Positions 1-9,585 of a stretch of 64,000 nt of DNA are shown piece by piece. The first letter of the stretch is position 1. Every line of letters starts with the position of its first letter. The notes under the pieces are model-generated. The model was not told where the DNA came from and did not search any database. It worked only from the letters and a program-made list of their open reading frames with translations. Location of the stretch: assembly GCA_016903695.1 (NCBI GenBank), contig JADQBB010000001.1:186001-250000 (forward strand), written 5' to 3'. A program made the position numbers and the translations under genes. This stretch comes from Chlorogloea purpurea SAG 13.99 (GTDB lineage: Bacteria > Cyanobacteriota > Cyanobacteriia > Cyanobacteriales > Microcystaceae).

Positions 1-917
1 ACATCATCGATTACTTTTAACGCGTTATCCACCCGCTCGGAAAACTCCGTGAATTCAGCGATTAAATATTGAGTTTCATGTAATGATCTGCTATGACGAC
101 TGACTAGAGGTAAAGAAAATCGTGATTGTTCTCTCGGTAATTGACGGTACATTTTCGGCAACTGAGCGTCTAGAGACTGGTCGTAAGAACGCATCAGCAG
201 TAATTCTACATTGGCGAATTCTATAAGTGCGATCGCTGTGGCTGCGGCTAAAGGGTCTGGCTCGATTAAAATAGCCCCATTCCAACTGAAAAGAGCCAGA
301 TCATCTTTATAGTAGCTCATCGGTGTTACGAGTTGGGAAGCGTAGGGACTGAGGCTATTTTTCTCCCCTAATAGGGCGGCCCAGATGAGGGGGTTTTTCG
401 CTAAATCCCCCTCATCGATCGCACCCGCTAATTCTTGAACCACTAAGATCGTATAATCTTCGGTAATCGCCGGACGATCGGGTTTATAAATAGCCGGTTT
501 CAACAGGATTTCCAACTCATCTAAACTCGCTAGGAAATCCCCTTGTAACTCTTGCGGTAAATCCTGTACGGAAGCCATTAATTGGGCGACGGTGGGCCAA
601 TTTATTTTTTCGGGGAGTCCGAGAGTTAGGGTGAGCGCGATTGCTCCCAGATCATATACACTAGCTCTCAGGATTCCCCGCAAACACAATCCGGCTAAAG
701 TTAATTCTTTCTCTCCCAAAATGATCTGTAAGGGTGGTTGGGCGATTTGAATACTATCAACCTGTCTGACGTGTACGGACATTTCTTTGCGCTCGATCGG
801 TTTGGTAATACAATGGGAGGCTTGTATTAAATCGATCGCATCGCCAATCTCGTACAACTGGCAGAGGGTGATATTACTTTTGAGAATCTGGGGTGGTAAA
901 GAATCGGCAGTAGTCAT
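1..917 (-). CDS. Conserved hypothetical protein, C-terminus cut by window edge
   Basis: An open frame runs from an ATG at 915-917 leftward off the window without a stop, giving at least 305 codons. I do not recognise the protein. It has no signal peptide or clear membrane segment. The N-terminal part has a YEIGDAIDL segment and the middle a hydrophobic stretch ending FSWNGAILIEPD. The last visible part (about residues 250-305) is helical and charged, possibly coiled coil. The general layout weakly recalls RMD1/DUF155 proteins, but I cannot confirm it. It starts 50 bases after the toxin-like response regulator and points the same way, so it may be the fourth gene of that operon. The start is clear; the function is unknown. 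Confidence 0.75.
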   Translation of the reverse strand, partial: MTTADSLPPQILKSNITLCQLYEIGDAIDLIQASHCITKPIERKEMSVHVRQVDSIQIAQPPLQIILGEKELTLAGLCLRGILRASVYDLGAIALTLTLGLPEKINWPTVAQLMASVQDLPQELQGDFLASLDELEILLKPAIYKPDRPAITEDYTILVVQELAGAIDEGDLAKNPLIWAALLGEKNSLSPYASQLVTPMSYYKDDLALFSWNGAILIEPDPLAAATAIALIEFANVELLLMRSYDQSLDAQLPKMYRQLPREQSRFSLPLVSRHSRSLHETQYLIAEFTEFSERVDNALKVIDD

Positions 918-967
918 AATGGATTTAATCTAGCAAAATTCGCTCTTTCTGTGTCAGCGAACACTGG

Positions 968-1918
968 CTAGAGATTCATGGGGCTTTCTGATGTACCGTC
1001 GAGAAACCTGATGATTTTATCTTGAATATTTTTATTGCCGTATCTCTCCAAAATCATCGTGCTGGCCTCCCGACGAAAATAAAGACGGTAATTTCTCCCT
1101 ATACGGTATTCATAATGACCCGTCGCTCCGCCGGCCAAGTGTTTGACCGGAAAACCGAGGGGATTATCGGCGATTCTCTGTAAATAGGATTGTAGGATGA
1201 AAAACTGCAATCGATCGCTATCAAAAATATATTCCACGTCCGACCAGAAAGAAGCGGTGATTTTAAACGGGTTCAAAAACTGCAAGATGGACTTGATGCC
1301 CCCCGCCGTGGCGTTTAAAGCTTCCCCTGCTTTCTGGTAAGCTTGGGACAGGGCACTTTCTCGATCGCCCGCCTGCTTTAAATCCGCCAGTAATTGCTCG
1401 TGGATACTTTTTAAAGCCGCGTACTGTTCTCTTATTTGAGCGCTATCAGCCTCTAATTCAGAGATAGGTGTTACTAAACCTTCTCTTTCTAATACTTCAT
1501 AAGCCGATTCCCAATTTTCTTTTTGGTCTACATAGATATTACGACGCTGTAAAGCCGCTTCGATCGCGCACTCGAACTGAGTTTCCGATACGGGTTTGAT
1601 CAAGTGACCGATTACGCCCAGGGTCGCGTATTGTTTGGCTAAATAAGAAGTCCCCTGCCCGGTGATGACGATGACTCTATTCTGATAATAGTCTTTGTCA
1701 AGATTTTCCAACACATCAAAACCCGTTTCGTCTCCCAGATTATGATCTAGAAGAATCATATCGAAGGGTTCGCAGTTGGGTTTTTCGCTGTGTTCGAGCG
1801 CTTCTAAAGCTTCGTCTACATTCGCCGCTTCCTCGCAGCTATGCTGTCTCCGATCCAGTCTTGATTTCCACTCCTCGCGGATAAATTGTTCATCGTCAAT
1901 AATCAGAAAGTGTGCCAT
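968..1918 (-). CDS. Response regulator with C-terminal RelE/HigB-like domain
   Basis: The 316-residue protein opens with a receiver domain (about 1-122). The acidic pair is D8/D9, the phosphoacceptor D58 (in MILLDHNL), the switch Thr lies in VITGQG, and the conserved Lys is K108 in LIKPV. Residues about 130-205 are charged and probably coiled coil. Residues about 222-307 resemble the RelE/ParE/HigB fold: a helical hairpin, then KHLAGG, GHYEYRIGRNYRLYFRRE and a last strand ILERYGNK. The NYRLYF core matches the family's conserved (W/Y)R(L/I)xF strand. Receiver phosphorylation may therefore control an mRNA-cleaving or toxin-derived binding domain; that output is inference. The gene follows the kinase by 8 bases. 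No separate antitoxin is visible, so the domain may be inactive or held in check in cis. Confidence 0.85.
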   Translation of the reverse strand: MAHFLIIDDEQFIREEWKSRLDRRQHSCEEAANVDEALEALEHSEKPNCEPFDMILLDHNLGDETGFDVLENLDKDYYQNRVIVITGQGTSYLAKQYATLGVIGHLIKPVSETQFECAIEAALQRRNIYVDQKENWESAYEVLEREGLVTPISELEADSAQIREQYAALKSIHEQLLADLKQAGDRESALSQAYQKAGEALNATAGGIKSILQFLNPFKITASFWSDVEYIFDSDRLQFFILQSYLQRIADNPLGFPVKHLAGGATGHYEYRIGRNYRLYFRREASTMILERYGNKNIQDKIIRFLDGTSESPMNL

Positions 1919-1926
1919 ATAAGTAT

Positions 1927-3411
1927 TTACTCCTTAGATCGTTGGTGGTTAATTAAAGGGAAAATAAAACTAACTTTAGCTCCCTTGATGGGTGGTTTAT
2001 CTTTACTATCATCCTTCTGGCCTGTGTCTATAATATTCTCTATTTTGGGTTTTCCCTCGTGAAGGGCCAAATATGCGAAAATAATCATGCTACCGTTACC
2101 CTGCATTTCTCCCCCGGAGGGATTGACGCGCTGCGGTTGTTGATAGAGAGTGGTTAATATTTTTTCTGGAATACCGGGGCCGTTATCTTCTATTTCAACG
2201 ATCGCTGTCTCATCATCACCTCGTTTGCAGGTTACGGATATGCGCCCTTCAAAAGACTTATCTCTTAATTTACGCCGATATTTCTTAAGAGCGGCACTAG
2301 AATTATACATGGCATTTTTAATAATGCTCCTCAAGTGCCAGGGATTACAATTAATCCACAGCGGTTCTTCGCCGTAGTTAAATTTTAAATCCCACTCTTG
2401 TACGGTAGGGGGTAAATGTTTTTGAAAATATTCAACCTGCTCTCGAACTAATATCGCTTCACTATCTAAACGAGTTGTTCCCCTTAAATCTCCGATCACC
2501 CATTCTAAAGTTTTTATTGTTTGGTCGGCTTCTTTAATAAATTCGATTAGCTTATCGGCATGAGAACGCTCTTGGCTTTGTAAACTGATGATCGCTTCAG
2601 TTATAGTCGATCTGTTGCTCTCTCCTTTACCTAGCAAAGGAGCTTTGTATATATCATGAATTATATTACTCATATCCGAGTTAATTCTTTGTAAAATACT
2701 TTTGAGTATGCTGTCTAATTGTTGCAATCGATTGGCGATAACCGATGTGAAATCTTGTTCAATAATATGCTCGAAAGCTGTATTAAAAGTTATGGTTTTT
2801 AATAATTCGTGCTTAGTTTTCAATAATTCGTTTTCCGTTTCCAGCCTTTTTTCTTCTTGCCGTAGTTGATGGATTTTGAAAGATAAGAGGAGAGAGACGA
2901 GAGAAGCAAAAATTAAAACCGGTAAGATAAAAGCCGCTTTATCGGGAGAATATTCAACATCTTTAACATAGACCTGACCCACTACTATAGACTGTCCCAA
3001 ATTATTCGGTGGTGTATATTCCACTGGCAAAGGAATTAACTTAGGATGCTCTGTCAAAAATTGTTCCCCTAATACTCTACTTTCCGTGTACTTAGAAGAT
3101 AAATTACTAACTACATCTTTACTGATAGGATCGATGACGACGACCGTAATATTCGGGCTGAATATTTTCAAATTATAAACATAATCTCTTATTTTATAGT
3201 TCAGGTGTTTGAGAGGATTGGCTAGATTTTGCTGTTGATTGTCTTTGATTAACGATGGCAGGACGTACTGTAACATCTTGGTGTAAGATTTTGTCAAATC
3301 ATCATGTTGACTTTGCTGATAATTATTAAATAATATACCTGAGATGATAGCGATTAAAGCGGGCAAGGCTAATATTGTGGTGTTTTTAATTTTCAGCGAA
3401 GTCGGTTTCAT
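1927..3411 (-). CDS. Membrane sensor histidine kinase
   Basis: This is a 494-residue two-component kinase of the inner membrane. Membrane segments at about 12-29 and 160-180 bracket a periplasmic domain of some 130 residues. No HAMP domain is obvious; a charged coiled coil follows at about 181-206. The likely phosphoacceptor is H252 in NIIHDIYKAP. The N box (N366, in IIKNAMYNS) lies 114 residues downstream, as expected. The G1 box is IEDNGPGIP and the G2 box is GNGSMIIFAY. The gene sits 9 bases after a PhnD-like lipoprotein and 8 bases before a response regulator. The three probably form one pathway in which the lipoprotein presents a ligand to the periplasmic domain; that link is inferred from gene order. 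Confidence 0.88.
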   Translation of the reverse strand: MKPTSLKIKNTTILALPALIAIISGILFNNYQQSQHDDLTKSYTKMLQYVLPSLIKDNQQQNLANPLKHLNYKIRDYVYNLKIFSPNITVVVIDPISKDVVSNLSSKYTESRVLGEQFLTEHPKLIPLPVEYTPPNNLGQSIVVGQVYVKDVEYSPDKAAFILPVLIFASLVSLLLSFKIHQLRQEEKRLETENELLKTKHELLKTITFNTAFEHIIEQDFTSVIANRLQQLDSILKSILQRINSDMSNIIHDIYKAPLLGKGESNRSTITEAIISLQSQERSHADKLIEFIKEADQTIKTLEWVIGDLRGTTRLDSEAILVREQVEYFQKHLPPTVQEWDLKFNYGEEPLWINCNPWHLRSIIKNAMYNSSAALKKYRRKLRDKSFEGRISVTCKRGDDETAIVEIEDNGPGIPEKILTTLYQQPQRVNPSGGEMQGNGSMIIFAYLALHEGKPKIENIIDTGQKDDSKDKPPIKGAKVSFIFPLINHQRSKE

Positions 3412-3420
3412 GACGATTAT

Positions 3421-4329
3421 TTATTTAAAGTATTGTTGACAGGCAATTTTAACCGGTTTATGTTTATAAAACTCACCCAGAGAATCTACTTCTTTAACAA
3501 TTTTTCCCAAAGTTCGGTAATTAGATTGGTTCACTGTAACTTGAGACTCTAATATATTTTCATCCTTGCTGCCTTTTGGTATTTTCGCCGGTGGTATTCC
3601 GGCCATAACCGCTTTTATTTTTTCCCTCATGTGTGTACTGAGGTGAGGATTAAACAGAATAGCCCCCTTAGGAATATCCATACTTTTAGCAACGACCGTA
3701 AAAGTTCCTTTCGGGAAAAGAGTATCCCCCTCGATCAAAGCATCGGGAGCAGCGCCAATATCGTATTCATTTGAGGCCACGGCATTCTTAATCTTGTCAT
3801 AATCTCCTAAAAAGCCTATTTTCTTGACCGTCGCCCCACATAAAGTATGTACGGGGACAACGTAACCAGAAGCGGAACCAACTTGATTGAGGGCTAGAGT
3901 CTTGTCCGTTAATTCCTCTATCTTAAAATTTTTAGCCAGGGGGCTATCGCTACGCACGAATAACCAAGATTGATAAGTTCCTTTTCCATAAGCTTGAAAT
4001 ACCGGTATCTGACCGCACTGTACGGCCTTCGCCGCTACCACGGGTGACATGGCGAAAATTACATCCCATTTCCCTTCACAGATTAACTCAACCCCCCTGT
4101 CATAATTATTCGTGTTCGTTAACTCCACTTTGACATCGGGTATTTCCTCTTCGATCGCATCTTTGAACACGTCTAACTGGATGTTAGATTTAGCATTATT
4201 CTGGAAATGTACTAAGCCCATAATAATCTGTTGTTGGGGTTCTTTCGTTTGACAGCTATTAAGGGCTAGTATACTTCCGGCTACTAGTAAGCCCAGAAGA
4301 ATTATCTGTATAGGTTTTCCCGGTTTCAT
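3421..4329 (-). CDS. PhnD-like periplasmic substrate-binding lipoprotein
   Basis: This 302-residue protein belongs to the phosphate/phosphonate-binding PhnD family. A lipoprotein signal ends in LNSC, with the lipidated Cys at position 26. Family features are the opening strand IIMGLVHFQNN, the segment KWDVIFAMSP, the hinge region SGYVVPVHTLCG and the NEYDIGAAPDAL strand. No transporter permease or ATPase lies nearby. Instead the gene leads an operon with a histidine kinase and a response regulator, so it more likely serves as a ligand sensor than as an uptake protein. This arrangement of a PhnD-like protein beside a kinase is seen in other bacteria. The ligand cannot be read from the sequence. 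Confidence 0.88.
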   Translation of the reverse strand: MKPGKPIQIILLGLLVAGSILALNSCQTKEPQQQIIMGLVHFQNNAKSNIQLDVFKDAIEEEIPDVKVELTNTNNYDRGVELICEGKWDVIFAMSPVVAAKAVQCGQIPVFQAYGKGTYQSWLFVRSDSPLAKNFKIEELTDKTLALNQVGSASGYVVPVHTLCGATVKKIGFLGDYDKIKNAVASNEYDIGAAPDALIEGDTLFPKGTFTVVAKSMDIPKGAILFNPHLSTHMREKIKAVMAGIPPAKIPKGSKDENILESQVTVNQSNYRTLGKIVKEVDSLGEFYKHKPVKIACQQYFK

Positions 4330-4572
4330 ATATATGTGAGGTGAGGCCTATCTAAATTTGGTCAGAACAATTTTTTTCGACGGTAAGTTTTAAGCGAATA
4401 TATGTAGAACGATACTTACGGGAAAGCTGATAAGCCTACTAATCAGCAGTATACCCAGAAAATCCCATGAACACTCAACGAAAATGTAAATTTTATCCCA
4501 ATTTAATATTTCGAAACAGGTGATAAAACTAGCTAATATTATTGAAAGAACATCTGGAACCAAAAAATTATT
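4330..4572. promoter_or_regulatory. Divergent intergenic region, sensory operon / GH57
   Basis: These 243 AT-rich bases separate two divergent starts and must hold promoters for both. I see no clear NtcA-type GTA-N8-TAC site, riboswitch or strong inverted repeat. Listed by position only. Confidence 0.4.
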
Positions 4573-6024
4573 ATGATTTCTCCTGCAACCCTAGCGTTAA
4601 ATCCCACGCGCCACAACTTGCCTAATATTTGTGGATTTGACTCGGAAATCAACACACTCAGCAATACCGGAGAAAAAGTATTTTTAAATAAAACCAATCT
4701 CAACCTAGAGCGGATTCAATCCGGTTTCGCCTGCGCCCTCCACATGCACCAGCCTACTATCCCCGCCGGACATGATGGGGCTTTAATCTGTAATTTACAG
4801 TATATGTTCGAGCATCCGGGGGAAGGAGATAACCATAACGCCGGCCCTTTCGTCTGGTGTTACAGCCGTATGGGCGATATGATACCCCAATTAGTTCAAG
4901 AAGGCTGTAACCCCCGTATCATGTTGGATTACTCCGGTAACTTACTATGGGGATTGATCCAGATGGGCAGGAATGACGTGATCGATAATCTCAAGCGCAT
5001 TACCCTCGACCCCGCCTATCAACCCCACGTAGAATGGCTGGGTACTATGTGGAGTCACGCCGTCGTCCCCTCCACACCCATCCCCGACATCAAGTTACAT
5101 ATCCAAGCTTGGCGGCACTATTTCGCCTCTATTTTCGGTGTCGAAGCCCTGAGTCGGGTCAAGGGCTTCTCTCCCCCGGAAATGGGGCTGCCCAACCACC
5201 CCGATACTCTCTACCAGTACGTTAAAGCTCTTAAAGAGTGCGGCTACCAGTGGTTATTAGTCCAAGAACATTCCGTGGAAACTCCCGAAGGGACTCCTCT
5301 ACCCCACGACCAAAAATATATCCCCAATCTTCTCGTGGCTACAAATTCCCAAGGGGAAACTATCAGCATCACCGCTCTCATCAAAACTCAAGGTTCAGAT
5401 ACTAAGTTAGTAGCCCAGATGCAGCCCTATTATGAGGCGAAGGGTAGGGTACGGCAAACGCTGGGGGGTATATCCATCCCTTCTTTAGTGTCTCAAATCG
5501 CCGATGGGGAAAACGGCGGGGTGATGATGAATGAGTTTCCCCGCGATTTTCCCCGCCCCTGGCAGGAAATGCGAAACGGTGGCCCTGTAGCCGGGTTCAA
5601 CGGGACGGAATATCTAGAGTTAATTTCCGCGTCCGGGGTTTCGATCGAGGATTATCCCCGCTGTCAGGCCGTCCAACAACACAAAATCTGGAATTTAGTC
5701 CATGGGGATTGGGAGAAGGTGCAAAGTACGATCGATCATCTCAAAAGTACCGACCATAGTTTTCATATCGATGGTGCTTCTTGGACTAACGATTTAAGTT
5801 GGGTCAGAGGTTACGAGAATGTTCTCGAACCCATGAATTTACTCAGTGCTAAATTCCACGCCAAGTATGATTCATCAGACCCCGCTACCGTCAAAAGCCC
5901 CCAATATTTAGAAGCTTTGTTATACAATCTACTTCTACAAACCAGTTGTTTCCGTTACTGGGGCCAAGGGGTTTGGACGGATTACGCCAGGCTTATTTAT
6001 GACAGGGGCATGGCGATGTATTAA
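4573..6024 (+). CDS. Glycoside hydrolase family 57 protein
   Basis: This 483-residue protein is a GH57-type (alpha/beta)7-barrel enzyme acting on alpha-glucans such as glycogen. The N-terminal HMHQP motif (about 57-61) is the family signature. The GFSPPEMGLP segment (about 198-207) matches the conserved strand near the active site, with an acidic residue. The enzyme is probably cytoplasmic, since no signal peptide is seen. Exact activity (amylase, branching or glucanotransferase) cannot be told apart by eye. It reads away from the sensory operon across a 243-base gap and converges on pdhA. No strong ribosome binding site precedes the ATG, so the first 40 or so residues are less certain. Confidence 0.82.
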   Translation: MISPATLALNPTRHNLPNICGFDSEINTLSNTGEKVFLNKTNLNLERIQSGFACALHMHQPTIPAGHDGALICNLQYMFEHPGEGDNHNAGPFVWCYSRMGDMIPQLVQEGCNPRIMLDYSGNLLWGLIQMGRNDVIDNLKRITLDPAYQPHVEWLGTMWSHAVVPSTPIPDIKLHIQAWRHYFASIFGVEALSRVKGFSPPEMGLPNHPDTLYQYVKALKECGYQWLLVQEHSVETPEGTPLPHDQKYIPNLLVATNSQGETISITALIKTQGSDTKLVAQMQPYYEAKGRVRQTLGGISIPSLVSQIADGENGGVMMNEFPRDFPRPWQEMRNGGPVAGFNGTEYLELISASGVSIEDYPRCQAVQQHKIWNLVHGDWEKVQSTIDHLKSTDHSFHIDGASWTNDLSWVRGYENVLEPMNLLSAKFHAKYDSSDPATVKSPQYLEALLYNLLLQTSCFRYWGQGVWTDYARLIYDRGMAMY

Positions 6025-6066
6025 GTGGCTAGTGGTGGGTGAACAGTACACTAACCACTGACCACT
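6024..6066. terminator. Hairpin between convergent GH57 and pdhA genes
   Basis: AGTGGCTAGTGGT at 6024-6036 is nearly complementary to ACCACTGACCACT at 6054-6066, with a 17-base loop. It lies between two converging stop codons, so it may end both transcripts. There is no long T run. Similar AGTGG/CCACT words recur near 55384. Confidence 0.5.
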
Positions 6067-6075
6067 GATTACTCC

Positions 6076-7113
6076 CTACTCGTCTTCGGCGAAGATAAAG
6101 CGGGTTAGTTCGCTCGCCGGGGGTTCGGGGCTGGTTTCGGCGAACTGTACGGCATCTTCGATCAGTTGCTGTATTTTGTTATCCACCTCTTTTAGTTCTT
6201 CAGCGGTAGCCAGATTATTCTTAGATAAATAATCGGCGAGGCGAGTAATGGGATCTCTCGCACCCCAGAATTCTTTCTCGCTGCTCGATCGTAACTCATC
6301 AGGGTCGGCTAGGGAATGACCGCGGAAACGATAGGTAAGGGCTTCTACGAGAGTCGGCCCTTCTCCCGCCCTCGCTCTCGCCACCGCTTCTTGAGCCACC
6401 GCTCTCACCGCTAACACATCCATACCATCCACTTCTACGCCCACCATGTTGAAGACGCTGGCTTTTTTGTATATTTCTGGCTGGGATGTAGCTCGATCGT
6501 GGGCCATCCCGATCGCCCATTTGTTATTCTCTACTACATAGATGATGGGTAATTTCCATAAAGCCGCCATGTTGAGGCACTCGAAGAATTGCCCGTTGTT
6601 ACTGGCCCCATCCCCGAAAAAGCAGGCTGTTACTCCGTCAGAACTTTCATCTCCCAGTGCTTCCCGACGATATTTGCTTTGAAAAGCGGCCCCTGTGGCC
6701 ACGGGGATGCCCTCGGCGACGAAGGCGTAACCTCCTAATAACTTGTGTTCGGCGGAGAACATGTGCATCGAACCGCCCCGCCCTTTACTACAACCTGTAG
6801 CTTTCCCGAATAATTCCGCCATCACCTCACGGGCCGGTACTCCGGCGCTGAGGGCGTGGACGTGATCCCGATAGGTACTGCTCACATAGTCTTGTCCTCC
6901 TCGGCGCAAAGCCCTGATGATTCCCGTGGAGATCGCTTCCTGTCCGTTGTAAAGGTGGACGAAACCGAACATTTTCCCCCGATAATACATTTCCGCACAT
7001 TTGTCCTCGAACATCCGTCCTAAGACCATATCTTCGTATAGCATCAGCCCTTCTTCATGGGTAATCTTGATCGATGCGGGGTCAAAACTGGGTAGGGTAC
7101 GTTCGGAAATCAT
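6076..7113 (-). CDS. pdhA: Pyruvate dehydrogenase E1 component, alpha subunit
   Basis: This 345-residue protein is the E1 alpha subunit, which binds thiamine diphosphate and decarboxylates pyruvate as an alpha2beta2 enzyme with PdhB. The ThDP/Mg motif starts with GDGASNN (about 167-173) and ends with VVENNKWA (about 194-201). The phosphorylation-loop region RGGSMHMF and the N-terminal [12 protein letters not shown] are typical. Length and start fit cyanobacterial and plastid forms. The beta subunit and E2/E3 genes are not adjacent, which is usual in cyanobacteria, where these genes are scattered. The gene diverges from ftn2 across 250 bases. Confidence 0.95.
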   Translation of the reverse strand: MISERTLPSFDPASIKITHEEGLMLYEDMVLGRMFEDKCAEMYYRGKMFGFVHLYNGQEAISTGIIRALRRGGQDYVSSTYRDHVHALSAGVPAREVMAELFGKATGCSKGRGGSMHMFSAEHKLLGGYAFVAEGIPVATGAAFQSKYRREALGDESSDGVTACFFGDGASNNGQFFECLNMAALWKLPIIYVVENNKWAIGMAHDRATSQPEIYKKASVFNMVGVEVDGMDVLAVRAVAQEAVARARAGEGPTLVEALTYRFRGHSLADPDELRSSSEKEFWGARDPITRLADYLSKNNLATAEELKEVDNKIQQLIEDAVQFAETSPEPPASELTRFIFAEDE

Positions 7114-7363
7114 ATTGGCTGTTGTAGTATGTAAACAATAGAAATACTAGTTCAATAAATAGTTAACTCAAGATTAAATCTTCATCAACCCATAACATTG
7201 AAGCAAAATACCTGATGATTGACAAGAGGCTGACCGTATTGGGTGGAACTGCATCTTCACTAAATACTACCTTAGTGCGATGTTACTTTTTTATTTGACT
7301 GACCTGCTAGTATTTTATTAGCTTAAATGTCTATTAAGAATCTCAATCTCGAGGACGCGAGCC
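7114..7363. promoter_or_regulatory. Divergent intergenic region, pdhA / ftn2
   Basis: This 250-base AT-rich gap lies between divergent starts and should hold both promoters. I see no recognisable RNA gene, riboswitch or operator in it. Confidence 0.35.
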
Positions 7364-9580
7364 GTGCGAATCAATCTCGACTACTACAGAATCCTTGGTA
7401 TTCCAATCCAAGCCAACGATGAGCTACTACTACAAGCTTATCAAGATCGGAGCCGACAAATGCCCCGGCGGGAGTATAGTCAGCTTGCGATCGCTTCTCG
7501 TCAACAGTTACTAGATCAAGCATACCATGTTCTTAGTAACTATCCTCGCCGTGAGCGATACGATCGGGAATTTTTAGAAAAAGCTTACGGAGTTTTGGAC
7601 TCTCTCGAAACGGCCTTACCTATCAAGAATCAATCCGAGGGGGAAAGTTCCCCCGAATCCCTATCACCTTGGATAGAAATAGAAACGGAAGAATTAGTAG
7701 GGGCTTTACTGTTGCTAGAAGAACTCGGAGAGTACGAGCAGGCTATCCGCTTAGGAGCGGCCACTTTAAAAAGACCTTTTCCCGACGCCCAAACCCTGAA
7801 AACTAAACCCGACATTATCCTCACTCTAGCATTAGCTTATTTGGAGTTGAGTCGCGAATACTGGCAGGATAAACAGTATGATAATGCTTCTCGGTCGGCT
7901 GAAAAAGGAATCGACATATTAACTGAAAACGGCGGCAATTTTTCATTCTCTCACCTGAGTCAAGAACTTTGGTCAAATTACTATAAATTGCGCCCTTATA
8001 GAATTCTCGAATTATTGAGCTTGGATTTGGAAGAGCCTTCCAGAAACAAAGCTTTTCAATTGTTAGACGAGATGCTTGATGAACGGGGGGGTCTCAATGG
8101 GAAAGGGGATGATCGATCGGGTCTGGGAGTGGATGATTTCCTCCGGTTCATTCAACAGATACGTCAGTATTTAACGGTAGAAGAACAGGAAAAATTATTT
8201 ACTAAAGAATCACAACGGTCATCGATCGTGGCTAATTACTTGAGAGTATACGCCTTGATAGCTAAAGGATTCTCCCAGAAAGAGCCTGGGGCGATCTTGG
8301 AAGCCAACGATTTATTAAGGCGTTTAAGAAAACACCAGGACGTATGTATAGAACAATCTATCTGTGCCCTATTATTAGGACAGACCGACCTGGCCACCAT
8401 AACCATCAAAGAAAGTAAAGATCAAGAAATTTTAAATTATATTCAAGAAGAATCCGAAAGCTCACCCGATCTTTTACCAGGTTTATGTAACTATGGGGAA
8501 ACATGGTTACAAAGCGAGGTATTTTCCGACTTCCGAGATCTGGCAGACCAACAAGCCCACTTAGGTGATTATTTCGCCGCTCCTATAGTACAAAAATATT
8601 TAGAAAGCCAAGCCGATAACATAGAAAAGTTTTCCGGCAGCCGTGAAGAAATTACTTCAAATCAATTAGAATCTGAAATAACTCTAGTGTCTACTCCCTC
8701 AGAACTTTATTACCCGATGCCGTTGACAGGAGCATTATCCATGAGAGAATCTGCTTTACCTTACTCTACCGACCATCATCAAAGACCGGGTTCAGAGATA
8801 GCCTTGAGTTATCCCAGCATTAATACTCAAACTAGAGGCAACGTGGCTATTCAAGCAAATCAACCAGACCCCCAACCCCGTAGACGGCGCCGACCCGATC
8901 GCGTCAGAACGCCCCAGGCATCGGCCCCCCAAAGGGTGGATAAACAAGCCGCCCCGGTTCTCAATGAGACGGCGAGAAAAGTACGCGGTTCGCGGAAAAG
9001 ATCCCTGAGAGTAGATAGAGTCCTATTATTAGGTGCGGCTTTCCTCGGTAGTTTAACCCTCTGCGGCTGGGGGATAAAAACCATAGTGGACAATATACAA
9101 TCGCCTCTGTTGGCTTTAAGCGGGGAACAATTATCGATCGAACTAAGCCAACCTCCCCTAGAAATTCCCGCCGCCAAAGCCGAAGTAGCCACAGCAGCGA
9201 CTCTCAACTCGGCTTCAGCCAGAGAAGTAGTGCAAACCTGGTTAGATAATAAATCAGCCGCTCTCGGAGCCGATCATCAAGTAGACAAATTAAAAGAAAT
9301 ATTAACCCAACCCGCCCTATCTCTATGGCTAGGCCGTGCCAATAATCTCAAAGAAACTAACAGCCATTGGACTTACCAACACCAACTGGATATTAAATCG
9401 GTAACTAATGAGGGTAAAGAGCGAGGCACTATCACCGCTTTAGTCAACGAACAGGCTAAATACTTTGAAAACGGCAAACAAACCTCTAATCGTTCCTACG
9501 ATGACTCTTTAAAAGTTCGCTACGATGTTATTCGTAAAGGAGACCAATGGCTCATTAAAGACATTAAAGTTATACAGTAG
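7364..9580 (+). CDS. ftn2: Cell division protein Ftn2 (ZipN/ARC6 family)
   Basis: This 738-residue protein is the cyanobacterial ancestor of plastid ARC6 and links FtsZ to the membrane at midcell. A degenerate J-like domain lies at about 1-66 (LDYYRILGI to YPRRERYD). A long helical middle follows. Around 495-545 is a basic, proline-rich stretch (PDPQPRRRRRPDR). One membrane segment lies at about 552-572, and the C-terminal ARC6-type domain (DUF4101) spans about 620-738, starting AREVVQTWL and ending GDQWLIKDI. The start is GTG at 7364, because the J-like domain begins a few residues later and no upstream ATG fits. The gene converges on the DUF3082 gene with 5 bases between stops. Confidence 0.92.
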   Translation: MRINLDYYRILGIPIQANDELLLQAYQDRSRQMPRREYSQLAIASRQQLLDQAYHVLSNYPRRERYDREFLEKAYGVLDSLETALPIKNQSEGESSPESLSPWIEIETEELVGALLLLEELGEYEQAIRLGAATLKRPFPDAQTLKTKPDIILTLALAYLELSREYWQDKQYDNASRSAEKGIDILTENGGNFSFSHLSQELWSNYYKLRPYRILELLSLDLEEPSRNKAFQLLDEMLDERGGLNGKGDDRSGLGVDDFLRFIQQIRQYLTVEEQEKLFTKESQRSSIVANYLRVYALIAKGFSQKEPGAILEANDLLRRLRKHQDVCIEQSICALLLGQTDLATITIKESKDQEILNYIQEESESSPDLLPGLCNYGETWLQSEVFSDFRDLADQQAHLGDYFAAPIVQKYLESQADNIEKFSGSREEITSNQLESEITLVSTPSELYYPMPLTGALSMRESALPYSTDHHQRPGSEIALSYPSINTQTRGNVAIQANQPDPQPRRRRRPDRVRTPQASAPQRVDKQAAPVLNETARKVRGSRKRSLRVDRVLLLGAAFLGSLTLCGWGIKTIVDNIQSPLLALSGEQLSIELSQPPLEIPAAKAEVATAATLNSASAREVVQTWLDNKSAALGADHQVDKLKEILTQPALSLWLGRANNLKETNSHWTYQHQLDIKSVTNEGKERGTITALVNEQAKYFENGKQTSNRSYDDSLKVRYDVIRKGDQWLIKDIKVIQ

Positions 9581-9585
9581 AAAGT

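Noticed and set aside
8860-9207. 115-codon frame antisense to ftn2
   Set aside because: It is the shadow of a GC-rich coding stretch, with Arg- and Gly-rich composition, and the plus strand clearly encodes Ftn2.
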